64,000 nucleotides of DNA from Paracoccus shanxieyensis (GCF_009711265.1 NZ_WMII01000012.1:1-64000); one strand, 5' to 3'. Shown: positions 26,897 through 35,809, numbered from the stretch's first letter. The notes: generated by a model not told the origin, from the sequence alone. A program made the numbers and translations.

Positions 26897-28198
26897 ATGA
26901 GTGATTTGACGCCGCGCGAGATCGTGTCCGAGCTGGATCGCTTTATCATCGGCCAGAAGGACGCCAAGCGCGCCGTGGCCGTGGCGCTGCGCAACCGCTG
27001 GCGGCGGCGGCAGCTGGGCGATGATCTGCGCGATGAGGTCTATCCCAAGAATATCCTGATGATCGGGCCGACCGGCGTCGGCAAGACCGAGATCAGCCGC
27101 CGTCTGGCCAAGCTGGCCCGCGCGCCTTTCCTGAAGGTCGAGGCGACGAAGTTCACCGAAGTCGGTTATGTCGGCCGCGATGTCGAGCAGATCATCCGCG
27201 ATCTGGCCGATGCTGCGATCATCGAGACGCGCGAGCGGATGCGCGAGGAGGTCAAGGCCCGCGCCCATAAGCAGGCCGAGGATCGCGTCGTGGCCGCCCT
27301 TGCCGGCGACAATGCCCGTGAGCAGACCCAGCAGATGTTTCGCGACAAGCTGAAGCGGGGCGAGTTGGACGACACGGTGATCGACTTGGAGGTGCAGGAC
27401 AATTCCAGCCCCTTTGGCATGATGGAAGTGCCCGGCCAGCCCGGCGCGATGGGCGGCATGGATCTGTCGGGGCTGATGAAGGCCTTTGGCGGGCGGCGCG
27501 TCCGGCGCAAGGTGACTGTCGCGGAAAGCTATGAGCTGTTGATCGCCGAAGAGGCCGACAAGCTGCTGGACGACGAGGTGGTGAAGGCGGCGGCCCTGGA
27601 AAGCGTACAGGAAAACGGCATCGTCTTCATCGACGAGATCGACAAGGTGGCTGCGCGGACCGATGCGCGGGGTGGCGACATCTCGCGCGAGGGGGTGCAG
27701 CGTGATCTGCTGCCGCTGATCGAGGGCACCACGGTGTCGACGAAATATGGCCCGGTGAAGACCGATCACATCCTGTTTATCGCCAGCGGTGCGTTCCATA
27801 TCGCCAAGCCCAGCGATCTGCTGCCCGAATTGCAGGGTCGTCTGCCGATCCGGGTCGAGCTGCGCGCGCTGACCGAGGAGGATTTCATCCGCATCCTGAC
27901 CGAGACGGACAATGCCCTGACCCGGCAATACACCGCCTTGATGCAGACCGAGGGCGTCGTCGTCACCTTCACCGAGACCGGCATCCGGGCGCTGGCCCGC
28001 ATCGCTGCCGAGGTCAATGGCTCGGTCGAGAATATCGGTGCGCGGCGGCTTTACACCGTCATCGAGCGGGTCTTCGAGGAGCTGTCCTTCAGCGCGCCCG
28101 ACCGTTCGGGTGAGACGGTCACGGTCGATGAGGCGTTTGTGGAAAAATATCTGGGCGATCTGGCAAGATCCACGGATCTGTCGCGTTACGTTCTTTGA
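26897..28198 (+). CDS. hslU: HslU unfoldase ATPase
   Basis: 433 aa AAA+ protein. [34 protein letters not shown] starts the domain; Walker A is [15 protein letters not shown]. An inserted I-domain follows, then Walker [38 protein letters not shown] (sensor region), and the C-terminal sensor-2 [16 protein letters not shown]. The extreme C-terminus ([10 protein letters not shown]) is the tail that docks into HslV. It unfolds substrates for HslV. Confidence 0.97.
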   Translation: MSDLTPREIVSELDRFIIGQKDAKRAVAVALRNRWRRRQLGDDLRDEVYPKNILMIGPTGVGKTEISRRLAKLARAPFLKVEATKFTEVGYVGRDVEQIIRDLADAAIIETRERMREEVKARAHKQAEDRVVAALAGDNAREQTQQMFRDKLKRGELDDTVIDLEVQDNSSPFGMMEVPGQPGAMGGMDLSGLMKAFGGRRVRRKVTVAESYELLIAEEADKLLDDEVVKAAALESVQENGIVFIDEIDKVAARTDARGGDISREGVQRDLLPLIEGTTVSTKYGPVKTDHILFIASGAFHIAKPSDLLPELQGRLPIRVELRALTEEDFIRILTETDNALTRQYTALMQTEGVVVTFTETGIRALARIAAEVNGSVENIGARRLYTVIERVFEELSFSAPDRSGETVTVDEAFVEKYLGDLARSTDLSRYVL

Positions 28199-28203
28199 TG
28201 GAA

Positions 28204-28247
28204 CCCTAAGCTGCTGCTATCGTTCATGGGTAGCAGTAGCTTAGGGA
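28204..28247 (+). promoter_or_regulatory. Long hairpin burying the ribosome binding site of the next gene
   Basis: A 16-bp inverted repeat with one mismatch (CCCTAAGCTGCTGCTA / TAGCAGTAGCTTAGGG) encloses an 11-nt loop. No T-run follows, so it is a poor intrinsic terminator for hslU. The 3' arm ends in TTAGGGA, the only Shine-Dalgarno-like sequence 7 nt before the ATG at 28255. When folded, the site would be paired. The loop also contains GTTCATGGG, repeated exactly at the real start codon. Confidence 0.7.
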
Positions 28248-28254
28248 CTTGTTC

Positions 28255-28431
28255 ATGGGATATATCCTCAGCGCCATCATCTTTGCGCTTGATGTCTGGG
28301 CCATCGCCTCGATCATCAATACCAATGTGGCGACTTCGACGAAGATCATCTGGATCCTTCTTGTCGCCATCCTGCCGGTGGTCGGGTTGATCATCTGGTG
28401 GTTTGCCGGTCCCAAGGCGAACATGCGCTGA
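28255..28431 (+). CDS. Small membrane protein with PLD-nuclease N-terminal (PLDc_N) domain
   Basis: 58 aa. Two hydrophobic helices, GYILSAIIFALDVWAIASII and IIWILLVAILPVVGLIIWWFAG, separated by a short polar turn. This is the PLDc_N module that forms the membrane anchor of cardiolipin synthases, here standing alone. Stand-alone members are common and of unknown role. The ATG follows a hairpin that pairs with its ribosome binding site. A bidirectional terminator separates it from smr. Confidence 0.8.
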   Translation: MGYILSAIIFALDVWAIASIINTNVATSTKIIWILLVAILPVVGLIIWWFAGPKANMR

Positions 28432-28439
28432 AAGATCAG

Positions 28440-28465
28440 GGGCGGCCGCAATGGCCGCCCGTTTT
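28440..28465. terminator. Bidirectional terminator between the PLDc_N gene and smr
   Basis: An 8-bp perfect stem GGGCGGCC / GGCCGCCC with a 5-nt loop is followed by GTTTTC on the plus strand. It lies between convergent genes. Confidence 0.75.
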
Positions 28466-29061
28466 CATTTCCGCAGATAGACGTAATAGGCACCCTCGCC
28501 GCCATGGCGTCGGTGGGCGGGTCTGACCTGCAGCACCATGCGGTTCAAGGGCGGCATCTGCAGCCAATGCGGCACGTTGTGGCGCAGGGCGCCGGGCCGC
28601 ACCGGCAGCGGCGCGAATTCATCGCCCGCCTTGCCCTTGCCGGTGATGACCAGCACCAGCCTGTGACCCTGCGCATGGGCGCCTGCGACAAAGCGGATCA
28701 GCACCGGCTGCGCGATGTTCAGCGTCATGCCATGCAGGTCCAGCCGCGCGTCGGGGGCCAGCTTGCCCTGGCTCATCCTGCGGTGGGTCTTGTGGTCCAT
28801 GCGGACCGGCGCATCGCGCAGGGACTGGCCGGGATGCGGCGACAGGTCGATGCGCGAGGTGGTGTTCAGCGCCTTGGCCCCGATGCGGAAATCCGGCAGC
28901 GGGGTGGCTGCCGGATCGGGGATGCGGGGCGCGGGCTTGGGCTTTGGGTCAAGTGACGGCGCGGGATCGGGTTTTCGGCCCGGATGCATGGGCACTGCCG
29001 TTGCCGCGATGCGGGACCATAGGGCCTTTTCATCGGCCGAAAGGCCCCGGCGCCGTCCCAT
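28465..29061 (-). CDS. Smr/MutS2-type domain protein
   Basis: 198 aa from the ATG at 29061. The N-terminal 90 residues are basic and proline-rich (PDPAPSLDPKPKPAPRIPDP) and probably disordered. The Smr domain starts near residue 100 with LDLHGMTLNIAQPVLIRFV and continues through LVLVITGKGK to GEGAYYVYLRK. Smr domains nick or bind branched or stalled nucleic acids; in bacteria some cleave mRNA on collided ribosomes. Which role applies is unknown. It abuts tim44 with one base between, so the two are an operon. Confidence 0.85.
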   Translation of the reverse strand: MGRRRGLSADEKALWSRIAATAVPMHPGRKPDPAPSLDPKPKPAPRIPDPAATPLPDFRIGAKALNTTSRIDLSPHPGQSLRDAPVRMDHKTHRRMSQGKLAPDARLDLHGMTLNIAQPVLIRFVAGAHAQGHRLVLVITGKGKAGDEFAPLPVRPGALRHNVPHWLQMPPLNRMVLQVRPAHRRHGGEGAYYVYLRK

Positions 29062-29062
29062 G

Positions 29063-29719
29063 TCAGGCGGTGGCGACCAGTTGCCAGTTCGGGTCGTCCG
29101 ACCCCATCTGACGGGCAAAGGTCCATGTGTCGCGCTGTTTGCGGGCCGATTTCGGGTCGCCATCCACGACATTGCCATCTGCATCGCGGGTGGCCACGAT
29201 CATTTCACCGACAAAGCGCACCGAGAGTTCCGCCAGCCTGGTCGTGGGGTTGAACTCTGCGACGGCCAGCGCGGTTTCGCGGGTGCCAAGGAACTGCGCC
29301 TCGGTCACGAGGCCGCGAGACTTGCGGTCGGCGATGACGCTTTCAAAGGCCTCGGCCACGGGCGGGGCCAGAAAGCCGCGCACTTCGGACAGATCGCCCC
29401 GCTCGAACGCCATCAGGATCATCTCATAGGCGGATTTCGCGCCGCCAAGGAAGGGGCCGACGGCAAAGCCGGGCTCGACCTCTTTCATCGCGGTCAGGGC
29501 CTTGGCGCTGACGCTGCCCGGTTCGGCATGGTCGTTGATGTCATTGTCCACCTGATCGGCGGTGCCGTCGATCACGTCGAAGCGGCGCTGTGCCTGCGGC
29601 TCTTCGGGGGTGCGCGGGGCTTCGAAGCCGTCGCGCGTGCCAAGAACCCCACGCAAGCGCAGGATCAGGAAGATTGCGATCGCGGCAAGAACAAGAAGTT
29701 GCAGCATGGGGTTCGACAT
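29063..29719 (-). CDS. Tim44-domain membrane-anchored protein
   Basis: 218 aa from the ATG at 29719. An N-terminal helix (PMLQLLVLAAIAIFLILRL) anchors the protein. A polar, acidic linker follows, then the Tim44/MBA1-like domain from about residue 75 (GAKSAYEMILMAFERGDLSEVRGFLAPPV) to DTWTFARQMGSDDPNWQLVAT. In mitochondria this domain serves import and ribosome attachment; the bacterial role is unproven, although the family is near-universal in alphaproteobacteria. Divergent from fxsA, with secB next, suggesting a protein-export neighbourhood. Confidence 0.88.
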   Translation of the reverse strand: MSNPMLQLLVLAAIAIFLILRLRGVLGTRDGFEAPRTPEEPQAQRRFDVIDGTADQVDNDINDHAEPGSVSAKALTAMKEVEPGFAVGPFLGGAKSAYEMILMAFERGDLSEVRGFLAPPVAEAFESVIADRKSRGLVTEAQFLGTRETALAVAEFNPTTRLAELSVRFVGEMIVATRDADGNVVDGDPKSARKQRDTWTFARQMGSDDPNWQLVATA

Positions 29720-29825
29720 CAGGACCTTACGAAGCTTACTAACGGGGCATCGCATACCTATGTAGGGTGCAGGGCCGTGCAAGTCCAGTTTCGCGCCCGT
29801 AGAATGCAAGGAATGAGAGGTTTCC

Positions 29826-30362
29826 ATGTGGCTGCTGCTGCCATTCGTCCTTCTGCCGATCATCGAGATCGCGCTGTTCATCCAGGTGGGTGGGGTGATC
29901 GGTGTGCTGCCGACGATCCTTCTGGTTCTGCTGTCGGCCGTTCTGGGCGTCGCCGTCATGCGCCGGCAGGGCGCGCTGGCCATGCTGGACATGCAGCGGG
30001 CAATGCAGGAATTCCGCGACCCCACGCGCCCCATGGCGCATGGTGCGCTGATCATGCTTGCGGGCGGGCTGATGGTGGTGCCGGGCCTGTTCACCAGCGC
30101 GCTTGGCCTGTTGCTGCTGATCCCGCCGCTGCGTGATCTGGTGCTGCGCCAGATGGGCAAGCGGGTGCGCGTGGCGGGCGCGGCGTATCGCGGGCGCGAG
30201 GGGGATTTCATGTCCGATGTGCCGCCCGGCTATGGCCGCCGCCGCGGTGACGGGGTGATCGACGGCGAATATTCCGTGCAGGACGACACGCCCGCCCCGA
30301 TCCGCGAAGGGCTGACCGATCAGGCGCAGAAGCCGGGAAATTCCGGCTGGACCCGGCATTGA
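29826..30362 (+). CDS. fxsA: FxsA-family membrane protein
   Basis: 178 aa. Two to three hydrophobic segments near residues 3-25, 25-45 and 75-100, with MWLLLPFVLLPIIEIALFIQVGG at the start and GLFTSALGLLLLIPPLRDLV, the FxsA (YtfC) signature. The tail is polar. E. coli FxsA affects exclusion of phage T7; the normal role is unknown. Divergent from tim44. Confidence 0.88.
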   Translation: MWLLLPFVLLPIIEIALFIQVGGVIGVLPTILLVLLSAVLGVAVMRRQGALAMLDMQRAMQEFRDPTRPMAHGALIMLAGGLMVVPGLFTSALGLLLLIPPLRDLVLRQMGKRVRVAGAAYRGREGDFMSDVPPGYGRRRGDGVIDGEYSVQDDTPAPIREGLTDQAQKPGNSGWTRH

Positions 30363-30414
30363 GGCCTTTGCGCAGGGGTGCTAGAACGCCATGAACCCCC
30401 CAAGGGAGAGCTTG

Positions 30415-30930
30415 ATGAGCGACGAGACCACCAACGGCACCCCGGCCCAGCCGAACTCCGCGCAGCCGGCCGTGCGGTTGCAGATCCTGACCCAGTATAT
30501 CCGCGATCTGTCCTTTGAAAACGCGGTGGCGCAAAAGGGCCTGCCCTCGGGCGATGTGCAGCCGGAAATCGGCGTGCAGGTCAGCCTTGATGCCCGCAAG
30601 CGTCAGGTCGACAACCAGTATGAGGTCATCAGCAAGTTCCGCGTGCAGTCCGTCAATTCCAAGGACAAATCGCCGATCTTCCTGTGCGAGCTGGATTACG
30701 GCGGCATCTTCCACATCGAGGGCGTGCCCGAGGATCAGCTGCATCCCTTCCTGATGATCGAATGCCCGCGCATGATGTTCCCGTTCGTGCGCCGCATCAT
30801 CTCGGACATGACGCGGGACGGGGGCTTTCCGCCCTTCAACATGGACCCGGTGGATTTCGTGGCGCTGTATCGTCAGGAAATCTCGCGCCGTGCGCAGGCC
30901 GAGCGTCCCAGCGACCAGCCGCTGTCCTGA
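30415..30930 (+). CDS. secB: Protein-export chaperone SecB
   Basis: 171 aa from the ATG at 30415 with AGGGAGA upstream. Contains LQILTQYIRDLSFENAVAQK, FLCELDYGGIF, and CPRMMFPFVRRIISDMTRDGGFPP, the tetramer core and substrate groove of SecB. It keeps preproteins unfolded and hands them to SecA. A strong terminator follows, so the fxsA-secB run ends here. Confidence 0.96.
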   Translation: MSDETTNGTPAQPNSAQPAVRLQILTQYIRDLSFENAVAQKGLPSGDVQPEIGVQVSLDARKRQVDNQYEVISKFRVQSVNSKDKSPIFLCELDYGGIFHIEGVPEDQLHPFLMIECPRMMFPFVRRIISDMTRDGGFPPFNMDPVDFVALYRQEISRRAQAERPSDQPLS

Positions 30931-30948
30931 TCCGGACCGATCCTTCCG

Positions 30949-30975
30949 GCCCGCGCTTCCCGGCGCGGGCTTTTT
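30949..30975 (+). terminator. Intrinsic terminator of secB
   Basis: An 8-bp perfect stem GCCCGCGC / GCGCGGGC with a 6-nt loop is directly followed by T5. Confidence 0.85.
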
Positions 30976-31032
30976 CATGCGCCGGTCCCGGCTTTTCGTT
31001 GCGACCGGCCTTGCATCGGGCATAAGTGACAT

Positions 31033-31638
31033 ATGGCAAAAGCAGCACGACGCGCGTGGCAACGGATGCTTTCGGGGCGAAGGCTGGATCTTCTGGACCC
31101 CACGCCCATCGATATCGAGATCAGCGACATCGCGCACGGCCTGTCCTTCGTGGCGCGCTGGAATGGCCAGACGCATGGCGACTGGGCCTATTCCGTGGCC
31201 GAGCATTCGCTGCTGGTCGAGGAAATTTACCGCCGCACCCAGCCCGATTGCCCGCCGAAATGGCATCTGGCCGCGCTTTTGCACGATGCCCCGGAATATG
31301 TCATCGGGGATATGATCTCTCCGGTAAAGGCGGCTTTGGGCAGCGAATACGGGCAAATGGATGCCCGGCTTTCCGCCGCCATTCACCAGCGTTTCGGATT
31401 GCCCGCCGAATTGCCAAAACAGATCAAGGCCGCCATCAAACGCGCTGACCGGATTTCGGCTTGGCTGGAAGCGGTTCAGATTGCCGGATTTTCTCAGGCC
31501 GAGGCTGACAGGCTGTTTCCCGTGCCCCGGCCTGAATTGTTGCCGGGGCTGGTAATCCTGCTGCGGCCCCCGGTCGAAACCCGGACCGCCTATCTGGCAC
31601 GGTTCGAGGAATTGCTTTTGCAAATCGACCGGGGCTGA
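31033..31638 (+). CDS. HD-domain hydrolase (YfbR-like 5'-nucleotidase)
   Basis: 201 aa. The metal-binding residues of an HD fold are spaced as in YfbR: SVAEHSLLV, then LLHDAPEYVIGDMISPVK, then a later acidic AIKRADRISAW. YfbR hydrolyses deoxyribonucleoside monophosphates. The N-terminal MLSGRRLDLLDPTPIDIEISDIAHGLS matches the phage/bacterial YfbR subgroup. Substrate not demonstrable from sequence. Confidence 0.8.
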   Translation: MAKAARRAWQRMLSGRRLDLLDPTPIDIEISDIAHGLSFVARWNGQTHGDWAYSVAEHSLLVEEIYRRTQPDCPPKWHLAALLHDAPEYVIGDMISPVKAALGSEYGQMDARLSAAIHQRFGLPAELPKQIKAAIKRADRISAWLEAVQIAGFSQAEADRLFPVPRPELLPGLVILLRPPVETRTAYLARFEELLLQIDRG

Positions 31639-31644
31639 ATGCGA

Positions 31645-31668
31645 AAACTTCGCCCAAGGGCGAAGTTT
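31645..31668. terminator. Bidirectional terminator between the HD hydrolase and hvrA
   Basis: A 10-bp perfect stem AAACTTCGCC / GGCGAAGTTT with a 4-nt loop lies between convergent genes. The minus strand continues with TTTTC, and the plus strand has only TTTC. Confidence 0.7.
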
Positions 31669-31674
31669 CAAATC

Positions 31675-31983
31675 TCAGATCTCAAGCTGTTCCAGCGTCT
31701 TTCCGGAATCCAGCGCCTCTTGCACCCAGCGCGGCTTGCGGCCACGGCCAGTCCATGTGGCGTCGGGATCTTCCGGATTGACGTATTTCGCCGCGACCTT
31801 GCTGCGGCCCGGTTTGGCGGTGGCCAATTCGGCCAGACTGAAGCCGAATTCACGCGCGGCGCTTTCGACGGCGACCAGTGCCTCGCGCTTGCGGCGGCCT
31901 TCATAGGTCGAGATCGCCTTTTCGATCTTATTGCGCAAATCGCGCAGATCGCGCAGCGACATTTTTTCCAGATCGATATCCAT
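31675..31983 (-). CDS. hvrA: H-NS-family nucleoid protein HvrA
   Basis: 102 aa. An N-terminal coiled-coil oligomerisation helix (MSLRDLRDLRNKIEKAISTYEGRRKREAL) is followed by the DNA-binding core TWTGRGRKPRWVQEAL near residues 75-92, the H-NS hook. In Rhodobacter, HvrA modulates photosynthesis and nitrogen genes and is next to regA. It is separated from regA by 96 bp that hold no gene. Confidence 0.92.
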   Translation of the reverse strand: MDIDLEKMSLRDLRDLRNKIEKAISTYEGRRKREALVAVESAAREFGFSLAELATAKPGRSKVAAKYVNPEDPDATWTGRGRKPRWVQEALDSGKTLEQLEI

Positions 31984-32079
31984 GATGTCCTTATTCCCCC
32001 GGCTATTATTCTAATTGCCTTGCCGCCGACACTATTTTGATCGGCGGGTCATTTGCAACTGCCAGCACAGAGATTTGTT

Positions 32080-32628
32080 TCAACGCGGGCTGCGTTTAGC
32101 CAATATCCGCTGAAGCGTCCGGCGATGCATATGCAGACGCCGGGCGGTTTCGCTGACATTGCGTTCGCATTGTTCATAGACGCGCTGAATATGTTCCCAG
32201 CGCACGCGATCAGCGGACATGGGCGTATCCGGCGGCGGCGGCAGGCTTTCGGCATTTGAAAGCAGGGCGCGCGTGACCTCATCGGCATCGGCGGGTTTCG
32301 ACAGATAATCCGAGGCCCCCATTTTCACCGCAGCGACGGCGGTGGCGATGGCGCCATATCCGGTCAGCACGATGATGCGGGCATCCTCGCGCGCTTCGCG
32401 CAGGGCGTCGACCACATCCAGACCGTTGCCGTCTTCCAGCCGCAGATCGACCACCGCAAAAGCCGGAGGTTTGGCCGCCACGATATCGCGTGCCTCGGCC
32501 ACGGTCGCCGCGCGCGAGACCTGAAAGCCGCGCTTTTCCATGGCGCGTGCCAGACGGTTCAGAAAGATGTCGTCGTCATCGACCAGCAAAAGGCTGGGAT
32601 CGGGTCCGATAATCGGGATGTCAGTCAT
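32080..32628 (-). CDS. regA: Redox response regulator RegA/PrrA
   Basis: 182 aa from the ATG at 32628. Receiver with the acidic patch VDDDD (16-20), phosphoacceptor D61 in VVDLRLEDG, T in IIVLTGYGA and K in YLSKPAD, a proline-rich linker (PPPPDTP), then a Fis-type helix-turn-helix ending NVSETARRLHMHRRTLQRILAKR. This is the very conserved RegA/PrrA/ActR output, which controls respiration, carbon and nitrogen fixation according to redox state. Its kinase gene regB is divergent, 184 bp away. Confidence 0.96.
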   Translation of the reverse strand: MTDIPIIGPDPSLLLVDDDDIFLNRLARAMEKRGFQVSRAATVAEARDIVAAKPPAFAVVDLRLEDGNGLDVVDALREAREDARIIVLTGYGAIATAVAAVKMGASDYLSKPADADEVTRALLSNAESLPPPPDTPMSADRVRWEHIQRVYEQCERNVSETARRLHMHRRTLQRILAKRSPR

Positions 32629-32812
32629 GTCATTCACCCGCAAGATTAGCGCCTGACCTCTAAGCCTATTCCGGGCTTTGGTCAAATTTCTGCGTCGCAA
32701 GGGGGCAAAGATGCCCGGATACCGCCCGGCAGGCGACGTGATGCCGCATTGATCCGGGCGGCCTGCGCGCCGTATCAATGCCCTCACCGATCCAGAAAAG
32801 CGGAGCACCCGG

Positions 32813-34153
32813 ATGTTCATCGGCTTCGTCTCGCGTCGTTTCGATCTGTTGCCCGGCCAGCCGGGCCCCGAGCCGATCCGGCTGCGCACCCTGATCCTGT
32901 TGCGCTGGGTGGCCATTGCCGGGCAATCCGCCGCCGTGGCCGCCGCGCTGATGATCGGCGCGCATCTGCGGCTTGGCCCGATTGTCTTGGTGATCGGCCT
33001 GGCCGTGGTGCTGAACGTGGTGCTGATGCTGTCGCCCGCGCGCCGCATCTCGGCCATCGAATCCGCGTGGCAGCTTGGCTTCGATCTGGCGCAGATCGCG
33101 GCGCTTCTGTCGCTGACCGGCGGGCTGACCAACCCGTTCGCGCTGCTGCTTCTGGCGCCGGTGACGGTGGCGGCGACCGCCTTGCCGGACCGGCAACTGG
33201 CGGCATTGGGGGCTGCGACCTTCATCATGGTCTCGATGGCGGCCTATTTCGCGCGACCACTGACGTTTTCCGCGGGTCCGATCGCCACGCTGAATGAGCC
33301 GGTCCTGGTCGGAAGCTGGTTCGCCATCATCATCGGCGCGCTGTTTTTCGCCTTCTATGCCCGCACCGTCGCGGCCGAGATCACGGCGACCTCGGATGCG
33401 CTGTTCGCGGCGCGGATGGCGTTGGAGCGGGAACAGAAGCTGCAACATCTGGGCGGCGTCGTCGCGGCGGCGGCGCATGAATTGGGCACGCCATTGGCCA
33501 CGATCAAGCTGGTCAGCTCGGAACTGGCCTCCGAGGTCGCGACGACGCTGCCCGACCGCAAGGATCTGGCCGAGGATCTGGCGCTGCTGCGCCAATCCGC
33601 CGAACGCTGCGGCAATATCCTGAAATCCATGGGCAGCGCGGGCCGCGACGATCTGCTGATCCGCTCGGCCCCGCTGGGTCAGGTGGTCGAGGAAGCGGCG
33701 CTGCCGCATCGCAATCGCGGCATCCGCATCCGTGTCGAGATGCCGCCCGGCGCGCCCAGCATCCAGCGCGACGCCGCGCTGATCCACGGCTTTCGCAACC
33801 TGATCCAGAACGCCGTCGATTTCGCCGCCGAAGAGGTGCTGATCGAAGCCAGCTTCGACAAGCGCGAAATCCGCCTGCGCGTCGCCGATGACGGCCCGGG
33901 CTTTCCTGCGGCGCTGCTGCCCAAGATCGGCGATCCCTTCCTGACCACGCGACCCCGGGCCGAGGATGGCCGCAGCTATGAAGGTCTGGGGCTGGGGCTG
34001 TTCATCGCCAAGGCGCTGCTGGAACGGTCGGGCGCGCGGATGAAATTCGGCAATCGCCAGCGCGGTGCGCAGGTCAGCGTGATCTGGCCGCGCCAGATGA
34101 TCGAGGCGAACGAACGCGGCGCATTGGGCAAAAATCCCGAAATCACCGCTTGA
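32813..34153 (+). CDS. regB: Redox sensor histidine kinase RegB/PrrB
   Basis: 446 aa. Six membrane helices fill residues about 25-185, with the ubiquinone-binding signature GGLTNPF at 103-109. The H-box AAAAHELGTPLATIKLVSSEL has phospho-accepting His222. A cysteine at 266 (SAERCGNIL) is in the position of the redox-active cysteine known in R. capsulatus RegB. HATPase motifs NLIQNAVDFA, ADDGPGFP and GLGLGLFIAKALLERSGA follow. It phosphorylates RegA under reducing conditions. Confidence 0.96.
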   Translation: MFIGFVSRRFDLLPGQPGPEPIRLRTLILLRWVAIAGQSAAVAAALMIGAHLRLGPIVLVIGLAVVLNVVLMLSPARRISAIESAWQLGFDLAQIAALLSLTGGLTNPFALLLLAPVTVAATALPDRQLAALGAATFIMVSMAAYFARPLTFSAGPIATLNEPVLVGSWFAIIIGALFFAFYARTVAAEITATSDALFAARMALEREQKLQHLGGVVAAAAHELGTPLATIKLVSSELASEVATTLPDRKDLAEDLALLRQSAERCGNILKSMGSAGRDDLLIRSAPLGQVVEEAALPHRNRGIRIRVEMPPGAPSIQRDAALIHGFRNLIQNAVDFAAEEVLIEASFDKREIRLRVADDGPGFPAALLPKIGDPFLTTRPRAEDGRSYEGLGLGLFIAKALLERSGARMKFGNRQRGAQVSVIWPRQMIEANERGALGKNPEITA

Positions 34154-34225
34154 AGGCTTGTGTTAACCAAATGTTATCATTTCTTGTTTTAGGTGAGTTT
34201 TTAAGAAAGTTTCAGGCAGGCGATA

Positions 34226-35809
34226 ATGGTGGGACAGTTTCTGACGGCCTTTCTGGCGTCCTTGGTCGCGGTGGTGCTGGCCATCATCGGCCTGCGGCTG
34301 GTCGACCGGCGTAGATCGGAAGCCGGCCGCGCCCCCCTGGACCGGACGCTTGAGCCGATCGTTTTCCTGTTCCGTGGCCGCCAGCTTGTCGATGCCACCG
34401 GCCCCGCCCGCACCTTGCTGCATGCCCTGCCCGGCGATGGCGACTGGCAGCGGCTGGCGGGCTGGCTGGCGATGCGGCTGCCGGATGCGGGGGCGGCACT
34501 TCTGGACATTCAGGCCGGTGCGCGGCTGGAGCTGACCTCGGGCGATGAAAGCGGCGCGCGGCTTCGGCTTTTGGCCGAGGATCTTGGGGATGGTCTTTTG
34601 CGCGTGACGCTGGCCGATCCCTCGGCCGAAAACGCGGGCATCGTGGTCGATTCGCTGTCGCTGGGCGCGATGGAGAACGAGCTTGAGATCCTGCGGTCGA
34701 CCATGGACCATTCGCCGATGCTGGCATGGCGTCAGGATGCGCTGGGGCAGGTGACATGGGCAAACTCGGCCTATCTGCATCTGACGGATGCGGTGTCGGA
34801 CGGCCAGACGGTCTGGCCCTTGCCGCAACTGATCGACCTTGCCGCCCGTCCCGCACCGGGCAACACGCTGACAGGCTCGCGCCGGGTGCAGATCCAGCAT
34901 GACGGGCAAAGCCGCTGGTATGATTGCCACACGCATGAGGTGGCCGAACAGATCGTGGCCATCGCGCTGCCCGCCGATGCCGCCGTGCGGGCCGAGCGCA
35001 GCCTGCGCGAATTCGTCCAGACCCTGACCAAGACCTTTGCCGATCTGCCGATCGGGCTTGCGATCTTTGACCGCGACCGGAACCTGCAACTGTTCAACCC
35101 CGCATTGATCGACCTGACCGGCCTTGCCACCGGCTTTCTGACCGCCCGCCCGACGCTTTACGCCTTTCTGGACCGGCTGCGCGAAGCGCGCATGGTCCCG
35201 GAGCCCAAGGATTATCGCAGCTGGCGCAACCAGATGAACTCGCTTGAGGCGGCGGCGTCATCGGGGCATCACGTCGAGATGTGGTCGCTGCCCGGTGGGC
35301 AGACCTATCGCGTCACCGGGCGTCCGCATCCCGATGGCGCGGTGGCGTTCCTGTTTGAAGACATCACCTCGGAAATCTCGCTGACCCGCAAATTCCGCGC
35401 CGATCTCTCGCTGAGCGCCGAGATGCTGGACGCGCTTGAGGATGCGGTTGCGGTCTTTGCCGCGAATGGCGAACTTCTGGTCTCGAACCGGCAATACGGC
35501 TTGCTGTGGGGCAGTTCCAGCCGCGCGACGCTGGATGACCATGTGGCGCGCTGGGTGGATTGTTCGGGCGAAAGCCCGGGGCTGGCCAATCTGCGCGACG
35601 CGCTGCATCTGCCCTTGCCCGAGGACGCGCTGCGTGGCGCCATGGCGGGACCGCAGGGGGGCTTGCTGTCATGGCGGCTGCGCGCCCTGTCGGGGGGCCG
35701 CGTGTTGCTGAGCTTCCAGTCACCCGTGCCTGCAGGGTCCTCGGATGCCGCGCGGTTGCCCGCTGTCACGCCCAGCGGGGCCACGAACAGCAAGGCGCTG
35801 ACAGGCTAG
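34226..35809 (+). CDS. Membrane-anchored PAS-repeat protein (DivL-like, no kinase domain)
   Basis: 527 aa. An N-terminal helix (LTAFLASLVAVVLAIIGLRLV) is followed by PAS-like modules near residues 155-245, 275-385 and 400-515 (for example FADLPIGLAIFDRDRNLQLFNPALIDLTGL and MLDALEDAVAVFAANGELLVSNRQY). No H-box or HATPase motif follows; the protein ends in a polar tail. In Rhodobacter capsulatus a DivL protein with PAS domains but no kinase acts in the CckA-ChpT-CtrA pathway, and this may be its counterpart. That is inference from architecture. Confidence 0.6.
   Translation: MVGQFLTAFLASLVAVVLAIIGLRLVDRRRSEAGRAPLDRTLEPIVFLFRGRQLVDATGPARTLLHALPGDGDWQRLAGWLAMRLPDAGAALLDIQAGARLELTSGDESGARLRLLAEDLGDGLLRVTLADPSAENAGIVVDSLSLGAMENELEILRSTMDHSPMLAWRQDALGQVTWANSAYLHLTDAVSDGQTVWPLPQLIDLAARPAPGNTLTGSRRVQIQHDGQSRWYDCHTHEVAEQIVAIALPADAAVRAERSLREFVQTLTKTFADLPIGLAIFDRDRNLQLFNPALIDLTGLATGFLTARPTLYAFLDRLREARMVPEPKDYRSWRNQMNSLEAAASSGHHVEMWSLPGGQTYRVTGRPHPDGAVAFLFEDITSEISLTRKFRADLSLSAEMLDALEDAVAVFAANGELLVSNRQYGLLWGSSSRATLDDHVARWVDCSGESPGLANLRDALHLPLPEDALRGAMAGPQGGLLSWRLRALSGGRVLLSFQSPVPAGSSDAARLPAVTPSGATNSKALTG

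Noticed and set aside
31984..32079. A hidden senC remnant between hvrA and regA
   Set aside because: Only 96 bp are available and no Sco1-like motif is readable in any frame.
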